DNA from: Shewanella electrica
Lineage (GTDB): Bacteria > Pseudomonadota > Gammaproteobacteria > Enterobacterales > Shewanellaceae
Assembly: GCF_022321485.1 (NCBI RefSeq)
Contig: NZ_JAKOGG010000001.1
Location: 124,001 to 188,000, forward strand
Direction of reading: 5' to 3'
Length of the DNA: 64,000 bases
A program made the translations under genes and the position numbers. The notes beneath the pieces are model-generated. The model had not been told where the DNA came from. It was given only the letters and a program-made list of their open reading frames with translations, and did not search any database. How positions within the stretch are numbered: position 1 is the first letter of the stretch; the number at the start of each line of letters is the position of its first letter. Below are positions 27,681 through 36,231 of the stretch, one piece after another.

Positions 27681-27712
27681 CAGAACCAACCTGTAACGCT
27701 AAAACAAGAGCG

Positions 27713-28678
27713 TTACTTCACCTCTTTCCCTTGTGCTTGCAAATCCGCATGGTAGCTAGAGCGTACCAATGGGCCGCAGGCGGCGTGGGTGAAGCCAAGT
27801 TCCGTTGCCAGTTCGTGCATTTTGTCGAACTCAGCTGGGGTCACGTAACGTTCTACCGGCAGGTGGAATTTTGATGGTTGCAGGTATTGCCCCAAGGTCA
27901 GCATGTTGACGTCGTGAGCGCGTAGGTCACGCAGCACGTCGGCAATCTCTTCATTGGTTTCGCCGAGGCCCATCATCAAACCTGATTTGGTTGGAATGTT
28001 CGGGTGACGCTCTTTGAAGCGTTTCAACAGATTGAGCGACCATTGATAGTTCGCCCCTGGACGCGCTTTGCGGTAGTGCATTGGCGCGGTTTCCAGATTG
28101 TGGTTGAACACATCGGGTGGCTCAGTGGCCAGAATATCCAATGCTTGGTCGATACGGCCGCGGAAGTCTGGCACCAGAATCTCAATTTTGATTGCTGGGT
28201 TCAGTTTGCGGATCTCACGAATACAGTCAGCAAAGTGCTGGGCGCCGCCATCACGTAGGTCGTCACGGTCAACCGAGGTGATTACCACGTATTTGAGCTT
28301 CATATCGCGAATGGTTTCAGCGAGTTTGACGGGCTCGTTTTCATCAGGCTTGAGTGGGCGGCCGTGGGCCACGTCGCAGAATGGGCAGCGGCGGGTACAA
28401 ATAGCCCCCAAAATCATAAAGGTGGCGGTGCCGTGGTTAAAACATTCCGCTAGGTTTGGGCAAGAGGCTTCTTCACACACCGAGTGCAAACCGTGGCTAC
28501 GCAGCGCAGATTTGATATCTAAAATGCGTTGGTTCGACGCGGGCAGTTTCACGCGCAACCAGTCCGGCTTACGCAACATAGTGTCGCGTTCCGATGGCAC
28601 CACTTTCACGGGAATACGGGCAACCTTGTCAGCATCACGTAGCTTGACGCCGGGTTGTAAACGTTCTGGCCTGTTCAT
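27713..28678 (-). CDS. lipA: Lipoyl synthase
   Basis: LipA inserts two sulphurs into octanoyl groups on the lipoyl domains of 2-oxoacid dehydrogenases and the glycine cleavage H protein. The 321-residue radical SAM enzyme has both clusters: the auxiliary [4Fe-4S] ligands in [12 protein letters not shown] and the radical SAM motif CTRRCPFC. The C-terminal RSSYHAD contains the serine that ligates the auxiliary cluster. It overlaps lipB by four bases, so the order is ybeD, lipB, lipA, as in E. coli. Confidence 0.98.
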   Translation of the reverse strand: MNRPERLQPGVKLRDADKVARIPVKVVPSERDTMLRKPDWLRVKLPASNQRILDIKSALRSHGLHSVCEEASCPNLAECFNHGTATFMILGAICTRRCPFCDVAHGRPLKPDENEPVKLAETIRDMKLKYVVITSVDRDDLRDGGAQHFADCIREIRKLNPAIKIEILVPDFRGRIDQALDILATEPPDVFNHNLETAPMHYRKARPGANYQWSLNLLKRFKERHPNIPTKSGLMMGLGETNEEIADVLRDLRAHDVNMLTLGQYLQPSKFHLPVERYVTPAEFDKMHELATELGFTHAACGPLVRSSYHADLQAQGKEVK

Positions 28679-29331
28679 AATGATTTCGGTAATCCTTGGT
28701 GATGAATCAGCTGCGTGTAACCTAGGCGCTGACTGAAAATTTCGGCAAATTCGTTGGCAGCTTGCTCAACGGTTTGCGGCCCGCCAAGTTGTTTGGCTTG
28801 GGTCATCTCTAACCCAGCATAACCACAGGGGTTGATGCGGTGAAACGGCTCTAAATCCATATTGATATTGAACGCCACACCGTGGAAAGAGCAGCCGCGA
28901 CGAATGCGCAGCCCCAATGAAGCGATTTTATCACCGTTGACGTATACGCCCGGCGCATCAGCTTTGGGATAGGCTTCAATGTCATATTTGGCGAGCACAG
29001 ACACGACCGTTTGCTCAATGTCGGTCACCAGTTGGCGCACGCCGATTTTGAGTCTTTTCACATTTAACAGCGGGTAGGCAACCATCTGGCCGGGGCCGTG
29101 ATAGGTTACTTGGCCGCCACGGTCAACTTGGATCACCGGAATATCGCCGGTATTGAGCAAGTGTTCCGCTTTGCCTGCCTGTCCTTGGGTGAACACCGGT
29201 GGGTGCTCGACTAACCACAACTGATCTTCAACAGTTTCGTCGCGGTCATCCGTTAGCTGCTGCATGGCATGCCAAACGGTTTCATAATCCATCATGCCCA
29301 GATGGCAAATGTGTAAGGTTTTGTCTGACAA
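28675..29331 (-). CDS. lipB: Octanoyl-[acyl carrier protein]:protein transferase
   Basis: LipB moves octanoate from ACP to lipoyl domains, the step before LipA. The 218-residue protein has the family motif [12 protein letters not shown], the catalytic lysine region [19 protein letters not shown], and the catalytic cysteine in [12 protein letters not shown]. It is 87 bases downstream of ybeD and overlaps lipA by four bases. Confidence 0.97.
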   Translation of the reverse strand: MSDKTLHICHLGMMDYETVWHAMQQLTDDRDETVEDQLWLVEHPPVFTQGQAGKAEHLLNTGDIPVIQVDRGGQVTYHGPGQMVAYPLLNVKRLKIGVRQLVTDIEQTVVSVLAKYDIEAYPKADAPGVYVNGDKIASLGLRIRRGCSFHGVAFNINMDLEPFHRINPCGYAGLEMTQAKQLGGPQTVEQAANEFAEIFSQRLGYTQLIHHQGLPKSL

Positions 29332-29418
29332 GAGAAAATTGTCTCCAGTTTCACCGTGGCGCTATTATACGCGCTCAAGGCAAAAATGTAATATAGATCA
29401 CACTTTTGCCTGTAAAGA

Positions 29419-29685
29419 TTACAGCACGCGGCGCACGCCTTCGATGGCGGCAAACTCGGTGTAGAGTGTTTCGATGTGCTCTTTGCTTTCTACAATCACG
29501 CGGATGGTGACTGAGAGGTAGCTGCCTTTGCTCGATGCTTTGGTGCTAGGCGTGTAATCGCCCGGTGCATGACGTTGAGCCACCAATACCACTTTTTCCG
29601 CCAAAGTATCGCTGGCATCGCCAACCACTTTAAATGGGAAATCGGTAGGGAACTCTAGGTACTTATCGAACTCGGTATTCAACAT
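29419..29685 (-). CDS. ybeD: YbeD/DUF493 family protein
   Basis: The 88-residue YbeD-type protein has an ACT-like regulatory fold in known structures. Recognised by [13 protein letters not shown], the QRHAPGDY segment and [18 protein letters not shown]. It lies directly upstream of lipB, as in E. coli, where it sits between dacA and lipB. Here dacA is absent, and an M24 peptidase gene lies upstream instead. The function is not known. Confidence 0.93.
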   Translation of the reverse strand: MLNTEFDKYLEFPTDFPFKVVGDASDTLAEKVVLVAQRHAPGDYTPSTKASSKGSYLSVTIRVIVESKEHIETLYTEFAAIEGVRRVL

Positions 29686-29768
29686 AAAACGCTATTCCAA
29701 AAATACAGGGATATGAGCAAATATGGCGGCGATTATAACCGAATTCAAGGCGCGGATCAGGTAAGAAA

Positions 29769-29790
29769 AAGCCGGTATTGCTACCGGCTT
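29769..29790 (-). terminator. Terminator after the M24 peptidase gene
   Basis: The stem AAGCCGGTA / TACCGGCTT (loop TTGC) is followed, on the minus strand, by a T-rich tract. It lies 13 bases after the stop of the upstream gene. Confidence 0.85.
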
Positions 29791-29802
29791 GATTTATCTA
29801 GA

Positions 29803-31590
29803 TTAAAGCGCGCTGGTGGCCTGTTTTAACCAGGCTAAATCGTCACCTTTGAGCACTGGTGACAGGGCGGCCAGCACCCGTTGATGGTAGCGGTTAACCC
29901 AGTCGATTTCGGCGCTAGTCATCAGCGATTTATCGAACAAGCGCTGGTCCATCGGAATAAGGGTAATTGCTTCAAACTGGTAAGTTTCACGCTCGGCATT
30001 GGCTAACGCGTCACACGGTTTGACGGTGACCAAGTTTTCTAAGCGGATACCAAAACCGTTTTCACGGTAATAACCCGGTTCGTTAGAGATCACCATGCCC
30101 ACTTGCAGTGGAATGGCGTTGTGGTTTTTGCCGATACGTTGCGGGCCTTCATGCACGCTCAGGTAATGGCCGACGCCGTGGCCTGTGCCGTGGTCGTAAT
30201 CAAAACCGTGTTGCCACAGATATTGCCGCGCCAAAATATCCAATTGTTGGCCGGTGGTGCCTTTGGGAAAGCGTGCTTGATCCAGCGCGATGTGGCCTTT
30301 GAGCACCAAAGTCACCATCTTGCGTTGTTCGTCCGTTACCTCGCCAATGGCGATAGTGCGGGTCACGTCGGTGGTGCCATCTAAGTATTGTGCGCCAGAA
30401 TCGACGAGGTAGATGCTGTTCATCTCTACCTGTGCCGGCGTGCCATTCAAATGATTGTAGTGGCACATGGCGGCGTTTGAGCCAGCGGCAGAAATGGTGT
30501 CAAAGCTAGGCTCTTGATACAGCGGATCGGCCTTGCGGAAGCTTTCCAGTTTATCTGACAGGGTGGCTTCATCGTATAAACGATTGGCGGCAGTTTCACG
30601 ATCCAACCATGCGAGGAAGCGGCTGACTGCCGCGCCATCACGCACGTGGCACGCTTTCATGCCCGCCAGTTCGACTGGATTTTTACAGGCTTTAGGCAGC
30701 GCGACTGGGTCGAGGCCGGCAATCAATTTTACGCCAGCTTCACGCGCTTGCAGTTGGCATTCGGCGTTGGCGCTGTTGGGGTCAGCCAGCAGCTTTTTGC
30801 CTTTAAGTGCCGTAATTGCGGCGGCCAACTCTGACTCATCGGCAAAGCTGACACCAGCGCCGACGTGGGCGGCAATGTCGCTTGGCAGTTTGCGTTGGTC
30901 GCAATACAGCGTCATGTCGCCATTGGCATTCAGCAGCGCATTACCCAACACCACTGGAATGCGCGGAATATCTTGGCCGCGAATATTGAGTAACCAGCAG
31001 AAGGAATCAAGCGCGTTGATCAGCGCCACATCAGCGCCTTCTCTTTTTACCAGTTCGCCAATGAATTTGCGTTTTTCAAGGCTGGTTTTACCGGCCACGT
31101 CATCACTGAACAGAGAAGCCGGATTCACCGCCGCAGCAGGGCGGTCGTGCCAGCAGATGTCGACTAAGTTTTCAGGCAGACGCACCAATTCGATATCGAC
31201 TTTAGCTAAGCGGGTTTGCGCCGCTTCAAACCAAGAAAGCGTAACGCAACGGGCATCAATACCAACGCGGCTACCAGCAGGCAGTTTGCCAGCCAGCCAT
31301 TCATATTGTGGCATGTCGGTCAGGCTTTCGTAGCTGTATTGGCTGCCATCGACCTGTTGGCGCACTTGCACCACATAACGGCCATCAACAAATACCGCTG
31401 CGCTTTGTTGCATCACAATTGCCATGCCCGCTGAGCCAGTAAAGCCCGTGAGCCACCACAAACGTTCGTTGTGGGCAGGCACATATTCGCCAAGGTATTC
31501 ATCGGCGCGTGGTTGCATAAAGGCATCAAGCTTGAGCTTGGCCATTTCGGTGCGAATGGCGTCCAGCCGTGCAGCGATAGAATTGGACAT
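29803..31590 (-). CDS. Xaa-Pro aminopeptidase, long M24B type
   Basis: This cytoplasmic metallopeptidase removes N-terminal residues before proline. The 595-residue length and three-domain layout resemble eukaryotic aminopeptidase P1 more than the 440-residue E. coli PepP. Two creatinase-like N-terminal domains lie at about 1-300 and the pita-bread catalytic domain at about 310-530. Metal ligands fall in DSGAQYLDGTTDVTRT (two Asp), GTGHGVGHYLSVHEGP (His) and NEPGYY (Glu), with a further Glu in GIRLENL. It stands alone with its own terminator. Confidence 0.92.
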   Translation of the reverse strand: MSNSIAARLDAIRTEMAKLKLDAFMQPRADEYLGEYVPAHNERLWWLTGFTGSAGMAIVMQQSAAVFVDGRYVVQVRQQVDGSQYSYESLTDMPQYEWLAGKLPAGSRVGIDARCVTLSWFEAAQTRLAKVDIELVRLPENLVDICWHDRPAAAVNPASLFSDDVAGKTSLEKRKFIGELVKREGADVALINALDSFCWLLNIRGQDIPRIPVVLGNALLNANGDMTLYCDQRKLPSDIAAHVGAGVSFADESELAAAITALKGKKLLADPNSANAECQLQAREAGVKLIAGLDPVALPKACKNPVELAGMKACHVRDGAAVSRFLAWLDRETAANRLYDEATLSDKLESFRKADPLYQEPSFDTISAAGSNAAMCHYNHLNGTPAQVEMNSIYLVDSGAQYLDGTTDVTRTIAIGEVTDEQRKMVTLVLKGHIALDQARFPKGTTGQQLDILARQYLWQHGFDYDHGTGHGVGHYLSVHEGPQRIGKNHNAIPLQVGMVISNEPGYYRENGFGIRLENLVTVKPCDALANAERETYQFEAITLIPMDQRLFDKSLMTSAEIDWVNRYHQRVLAALSPVLKGDDLAWLKQATSAL

Positions 31591-31989
31591 ATCAACTCCG
31601 TTACAGGTGGCGCGCCACTATGTAGCAACGCGCTATAGGTGAGCATTTAAGAGCGAGGATTATGGCAACTGTGTGCTGGCTTTCGCAAGTTAAGCCGCAA
31701 GAAAAAGCGTTGCTGAATGTAAAGCGCTGTGGGCTGATTTGCTCTGGTAACACATTGGTATGCCGGTGCTGGAGTGATCGCCGGTTGGGGAGCCGCAATT
31801 GTTGCAAAAGCGGTTTGGCTAACGCCGTCTGACGGCTGGATTTTTCACGCGTGATGCTGCAAGCGGCTATTTGCCGAGTTAATCGACTGTTTTAACGATA
31901 AATAATATGTGGTTACATCGCTGCTATAGCGGGATTATGCTAGTATGTGCCGCAGTTAAAGCTCGCTGAGAGAGCACGATGGAGGGGCG
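31591..31989. other. Divergent intergenic region
   Basis: About 400 bases between the divergent peptidase and ROK genes. I see no gene, hairpin or repeat I can support; promoters for both sides must lie here. A GGAGGGG ribosome site is present just before the ROK start. Confidence 0.45.
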
Positions 31990-32763
31990 ATGGCTGAATT
32001 AACCATTGAGATTGGTGCTGATACTGCACTGTTGCAGTTTATCGACAACGGTGTGACCGAACAGTACAAGGTGCCTACGGGTGAAGGTTTTTCACTGGCA
32101 GATCTCAATCAATTTATTGCCGATTGTGAAAGCGATTATCAACTGAGTGATTATCAATTGGCCTTGGCTGTGCCGGGCATGGTGCGCCACCAAAGCTTGT
32201 TTTCCTGCCGTCATTTACCCGCCTTGATGGGCTTAAGCCCAGAGAAAATTCATAGTAAAGCCAGTCGCGTATTGCTCAGCAACGATGTGCATGCGGCGTT
32301 GCACGCGGTGGCTAGCAGTAAATATCGCTGTGAAATTCTGGTCGGCTGCGCCGCTGGCATGGGCATGGCCGTTGCTTTTGATGGCAAAGTATTTACCGGA
32401 GCCGAGGGCATTGCTGGGGATTTGGGCAACTGCCGAGTGATGACCGAATCGGGTGAATTTAGCTTAGATCAGATGGCAAGTGGCGAGTCGATTCGTCAGC
32501 GCCGTTTCCGTAACCCTGTAGAGCTGTATCGTTCAGGTGCTTACTTGGGCATGGGCATTGCGTGGGCGGTCAATTTGCTTAACCCGCAGCGTATCTGGTT
32601 GGCGGGTAGCACGCTCAATCAAGCGGATTACTACAAAGGCTGTGTGGCGAGTATCAAAGAGATGGCGATGCCTGCGGCGTTGAGTCACTGTCAGATCAGT
32701 CGTGTTGATGATTCTGAAACTATCGTGTGTCGCGGGTTACACGCTATGTTGCAGCAAGGCTAG
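31990..32763 (+). CDS. ROK-family sugar kinase-like protein lacking the zinc motif
   Basis: The 257-residue protein has the ROK/hexokinase fold: the phosphate-binding start is weak (IEIGADTALLQFID), but the catalytic Asp is present in LLSNDVHAAL, followed by GCAAGMGMAVAFDG and EGIAGDLGN. The next segment, which in most ROK kinases carries the zinc ligands CxCGxxGC, is replaced by TESGEFSLDQMASGESI. It is also shorter than usual (about 300). It may be a kinase that does not need zinc or a regulatory descendant. A strong GGAGGGG site precedes the ATG. Confidence 0.75.
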   Translation: MAELTIEIGADTALLQFIDNGVTEQYKVPTGEGFSLADLNQFIADCESDYQLSDYQLALAVPGMVRHQSLFSCRHLPALMGLSPEKIHSKASRVLLSNDVHAALHAVASSKYRCEILVGCAAGMGMAVAFDGKVFTGAEGIAGDLGNCRVMTESGEFSLDQMASGESIRQRRFRNPVELYRSGAYLGMGIAWAVNLLNPQRIWLAGSTLNQADYYKGCVASIKEMAMPAALSHCQISRVDDSETIVCRGLHAMLQQG

Positions 32764-32800
32764 GGAAGGCGCGGCGCTTTGTTCGCACCTTCCCCAATGG

Positions 32801-33298
32801 TTAGTTAGCTGCTGGTTGTTCAGCGCTAGGATTAATCTTTAGCAGTTCAACATCAAAGATTAACGCAGAGCCCGGAGGGATAGGACCCGCAGCGCGGTTA
32901 CCGTACCCCAGCTCTGCCGGAATAAACAGGCGCATTCTGTCGCCTTCGACCATCAACTGCACCCCTTCGCTCCAACCTTTCACCACTTTATTAAGTGGAA
33001 ATTCAATCGGCTCGTTACGTTGGTAAGAGCTATCAAACACGCGGCCGTTAATCAGGCGACCTTCGTAATGCACTTTAACCGTGTCGTTGGCTTGCGGATG
33101 GACCGTGCCATCACCGTGATGCAGATATTGATATTGCAGGCCTGAATCGGTAGTGATCACGCCCTCTTGCGTTTTATTGGCTTTGAGGAATGCTTGGCTA
33201 GCTTCAATCGTCTCTTGCATGCCAACGCGCTGTTGCCGATCAATAAAAAAGTAAAAAATAACCGAAGCGATAATGATAACGGCCAGCACAATTCTCAT
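32801..33298 (-). CDS. Membrane-anchored FKBP-type peptidyl-prolyl isomerase
   Basis: This proline isomerase acts in protein folding. The start at 33298 gives 165 residues with an N-terminal membrane anchor (IVLAVIIIASVIFYFF); the longer frame from 33460 adds unrelated sequence. The FKBP domain (about 60-155) shows TVKVHYEGRLINGRVFDSSY, the VKGWSEGVQLMVEGDR segment and the FIPAELGYGNR and IPPGSALIFDVELL stretches of the FklB/FkpA class. The orientation places the domain in the periplasm. It is convergent with the ROK gene. Confidence 0.93.
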   Translation of the reverse strand: MRIVLAVIIIASVIFYFFIDRQQRVGMQETIEASQAFLKANKTQEGVITTDSGLQYQYLHHGDGTVHPQANDTVKVHYEGRLINGRVFDSSYQRNEPIEFPLNKVVKGWSEGVQLMVEGDRMRLFIPAELGYGNRAAGPIPPGSALIFDVELLKINPSAEQPAAN

Positions 33299-33378
33299 AG
33301 CAAGTTCCTGCAAAATAAAAAGAGCGGTTATGTTACCAGCGTCGTCGAATTGCGCCAAATGGGTTTGGTTAAGCCGGG

Positions 33379-33999
33379 TTAATATAAAAGTGCTGGCAGC
33401 GCATGGCGATAATGGTAAAGCGCAAATAAGGCGGCAAGATTGAGTAACAGCATCACCCAAAACACTCGCCGAAACGCGGTTTTTACCGATTTGTGCCGCA
33501 ACCGCTGCTGCGCCAATAATGCCCCCGGCCAGCCGCCTAACAACGCTTGCAGTTGCAGGGTACTTTCGCTGATGCGCCAGCGGTCTTGCTGAGCAGCACG
33601 TTTATCCAGCGCATAACTGATGTAACTGATAACACTTAGCGCCAGATACCATACGGGTGTGTACTTCGGCAGCCAATGCTGCCAACTGGCGAGCGCCAGT
33701 AGCAGCAAGAACAGCAGCGAGTATTTAGCTGTGCCACGTTGCCGTTGATATTGTTTATTACGTTTGTTTTGCTGGCGTAGTTGTTGTTTGTCGTTAGTGC
33801 TCATGGCATTTAATGCCTGCCAGCGGCCTTGTTTATCTTGCGCTAGCTCGTAACTCAGCAGCTCGCCCACGGTGGGGCGACGACTACGATTGGCCATCGC
33901 CTTGATGTGCAAAAACACCGGCTTATCGCCGTTGACCGGGGTGATAAAACCAAAGCCGCGGTCATCATTCCATTGGCTCAAGTGGCCTTTGCCTTTCAT
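33379..33999 (-). CDS. Cold-shock domain fused to DUF1294 membrane protein
   Basis: The 206-residue protein joins a cold-shock-like nucleic-acid-binding domain (about 1-65, with the RNP-like DDRGFGFITP and VFLHIKAM motifs) through a basic Gln/Arg/Lys linker (about 70-90) to two or three membrane segments and a DUF1294 block (YALDKRAAQQDRWRISE, LLGGWPGALLAQ, RHKSVKTAFRRVFW). Such fusions are common in Shewanella and Pseudomonas; the role is unknown. The cold-shock part should face the cytoplasm. Confidence 0.88.
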   Translation of the reverse strand: MKGKGHLSQWNDDRGFGFITPVNGDKPVFLHIKAMANRSRRPTVGELLSYELAQDKQGRWQALNAMSTNDKQQLRQQNKRNKQYQRQRGTAKYSLLFLLLLALASWQHWLPKYTPVWYLALSVISYISYALDKRAAQQDRWRISESTLQLQALLGGWPGALLAQQRLRHKSVKTAFRRVFWVMLLLNLAALFALYHYRHALPALLY

Positions 34000-34025
34000 T
34001 GCTGTCCTTATTATTTACTTATTAT

Positions 34026-35141
34026 TTAGTTATGCGGTTGATAGTTGGCGCCAAACGCTAGCCGACGCCACAGCCATTCTAGTGGGCCTTGGCGGAAGAA
34101 CTTCAGCCATAACGGCGCAAGCCACAGTTGCAGCAAACAACCGAGCAGGGCAATGCCGATATAGCCAAACCAGTGCAACGTTAAATTAAGCTGCGGTACT
34201 AAATCGCGCAGCAACCAAGTGCCCAGCAGCGATTGCAGCAGGTATAAACTTAGCGGAATTTTGCCGACCGCTTGCAGCCGTTGTGCGAATCGGCCTTGTG
34301 CCTGAGAGTGAGCGATGCAGTGAATCAACCAGATAGACATGGGAATGGCTGCCAAGCTGAGTAAGGCTTCGGCAAGGGCTTGCAGGTGGGCGTTATCTTG
34401 TTGGCCGATGGGGTAGGCGATGGCTGACATCAACAATGACGCGGGCAGTAGCCAATGCCGATAACGGCTCAGCCCTTGGGTAAACCACTGCTGGCGAAAA
34501 CCATAACAGCCGAGCAGCATCAGCCCTAGTAACAGCCACATGTAGGTGAGTGGAAACAACACCGCATCGGCGATGGCGAGATCGAGCTGCATCTGCAATC
34601 GGTCACTATAAGCACCTGTCCACGCGGCGTAGCTATCGAGAAAGTCACTGGATTCGCGGGTCACTGGCTCAAGGTCATACAGCAACAGTGACGAGGCGAT
34701 ACACAGCAAAATGCCCATCGCAATAAACCTCAGCGCCATCACTAACTGCTGCTGTGGTGGCTGCGATAAGTAACGCAGCAAAATCAGCCCGCAGATGGCG
34801 TAGTTAAACAGAATATCGCCCGGCCAAACAAAAATACGGTGCAGCAAGCCAAACAACAGCAGCCAGTACAGTCGTCGTTTTAATAAGTGGGTTTGGCCAG
34901 CGAAACTGTGCCATTGCAGGTATAGCCCTACGCCAAACAACATGGCAAACAGGGTGATAAAGCGATCGCGCAGCAAAAAGTAGTAGCACAGTTGGCCGAG
35001 TTTATCGCCCCAACTCGGTGTGCTAAACGGCACATAGTCGTAATAGCTGACGCCCATAGCGAAGATATTCAGCAACAAGATACCCAACACGGCAATGCCG
35101 CGAGTCATATCAAGTGTGTGGATGCGACCGGAGCTAGGCAA
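34026..35141 (-). CDS. DUF418 family membrane protein (YeiB-like)
   Basis: The 371-residue polytopic protein has about 9-10 membrane segments. It opens with the acyltransferase-like RIHTLDMTRGIAVLGILLLNIF and ends in a DUF418 domain (GKIPLSLYLLQSLLGTWLL, then GPLEWLWRRL). The family is related to acyltransferase-3 proteins and may transfer acyl groups, which is not shown. It lies 26 bases upstream of the cold-shock/DUF1294 gene on the same strand and may be co-transcribed with it. Confidence 0.9.
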   Translation of the reverse strand: MPSSGRIHTLDMTRGIAVLGILLLNIFAMGVSYYDYVPFSTPSWGDKLGQLCYYFLLRDRFITLFAMLFGVGLYLQWHSFAGQTHLLKRRLYWLLLFGLLHRIFVWPGDILFNYAICGLILLRYLSQPPQQQLVMALRFIAMGILLCIASSLLLYDLEPVTRESSDFLDSYAAWTGAYSDRLQMQLDLAIADAVLFPLTYMWLLLGLMLLGCYGFRQQWFTQGLSRYRHWLLPASLLMSAIAYPIGQQDNAHLQALAEALLSLAAIPMSIWLIHCIAHSQAQGRFAQRLQAVGKIPLSLYLLQSLLGTWLLRDLVPQLNLTLHWFGYIGIALLGCLLQLWLAPLWLKFFRQGPLEWLWRRLAFGANYQPHN

Positions 35142-35375
35142 TTGAAAACTCGACCAAATAAAAAGTGAGTTCCTATCATAGCTGAGCGTTAGGCGCGGTG
35201 CGAATAACTCTTTTTCAGCAGCCGTTTTGTGCTAAGCAGGCGGCGACTGATGTGGCGTATTCAAGGTGATAAAACCTGTGATAGATCGCATTAATTCTCT
35301 GCGCAACTCACTAACTTGTTAGTCCGCTAAGGTGCCATAGGGATATTTAGCGCTCATTACTCATGAGAGGGACCC

Positions 35376-35690
35376 ATGAATTACGTCGAAATCTATATCA
35401 CGCTATCCAGTGTACTGGTGGCGGTTCTTTTGGGATTACGTCAATTTAGGCGGCAACAGTTGGTGCAGTATGTTCAGCATCATTATCGCCGAACCGCACA
35501 GCAGATTTACCAGCAACAACCTGATGGTGAGTTACATCGCTTGTTGCTGGAGTCGATTCATCATGGTGAGTTAGCCCATTCAGCCGACCAACATCTTGGT
35601 CAATTAGCGTGGCAACTGCGTTGCTTAAGTTGTTTGCCGATTTTGGTGTTGGTCATTGGTTTTGCCATCGTGGCAATGCTACAAGCGTGA
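35376..35690 (+). CDS. Hypothetical small membrane protein
   Basis: I do not recognise this 104-residue protein. It has a membrane segment at each end (about 8-22 and 82-101) with a hydrophilic middle rich in Gln, His and Arg. The ends would lie in the membrane with the loop on one side, probably the cytoplasm because it is basic. A GAGAGGG site precedes the ATG. It is followed after 44 bases by a GNAT gene on the same strand. Confidence 0.65.
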   Translation: MNYVEIYITLSSVLVAVLLGLRQFRRQQLVQYVQHHYRRTAQQIYQQQPDGELHRLLLESIHHGELAHSADQHLGQLAWQLRCLSCLPILVLVIGFAIVAMLQA

Positions 35691-35734
35691 GCCACGGCGG
35701 TGTTAAGCATACGCACTGAGGGAGAACCACATTT

Positions 35735-36226
35735 ATGTTGCAGGTGAGAGCTTTGTTGCCGCAGGACTATGCCGCGGTGCAGGCGATTTATCAGCAGGGC
35801 ATTGATTTCGGTTTTGCCACCTTTCAAACGGCGGTGCTCAGTTGGGATGAATGGGATAGCTGCATGTTACCGCAGTGCCGTTTGTTGGCGTTGTTGGATG
35901 GACAAGTGGTTGGCTGGGCGGCACTGTCGGCCGTGAGTTCGCGGCCGGTTTATCGCGGCGTTGCTGATGTGAGCATCTATATTGCCAAAAACGCCCGCGG
36001 CAAAGGTGTCGGCCTCCAGTTGTTGCAACGTTTAGTGGCGGAGTCAGAGCAACAAGGCTTTTGGACGCTGCAAGCGGGCATCTTCCCCGAAAACCAAGCC
36101 AGCATGGCACTGCACCGTCGCAACGGCTTTCAACTGCTCGGCGTGCATAACAAGCTCGGCCAGCTCAACGGCGAATGGCGTGATGTGGTGTTGATGGAAC
36201 GCCGCAGCGAAGTGGTTGGCGTATAA
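35735..36226 (+). CDS. GNAT acetyltransferase, phosphinothricin acetyltransferase-like
   Basis: The 163-residue GNAT protein resembles the PAT/YncA subgroup: GIDFGFATFQT near the start, WAALSAVSSRPVYRGVADVSIYI and motif A in AKNARGKGVGLQLLQRL, then FPENQASMALHRRNGFQ. Members acetylate small amines such as methionine sulfoximine or phosphinothricin; the true substrate here is unknown. It is convergent with fhlA, five bases separating the stops. Confidence 0.88.
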   Translation: MLQVRALLPQDYAAVQAIYQQGIDFGFATFQTAVLSWDEWDSCMLPQCRLLALLDGQVVGWAALSAVSSRPVYRGVADVSIYIAKNARGKGVGLQLLQRLVAESEQQGFWTLQAGIFPENQASMALHRRNGFQLLGVHNKLGQLNGEWRDVVLMERRSEVVGV

Positions 36227-36231
36227 CCGCC

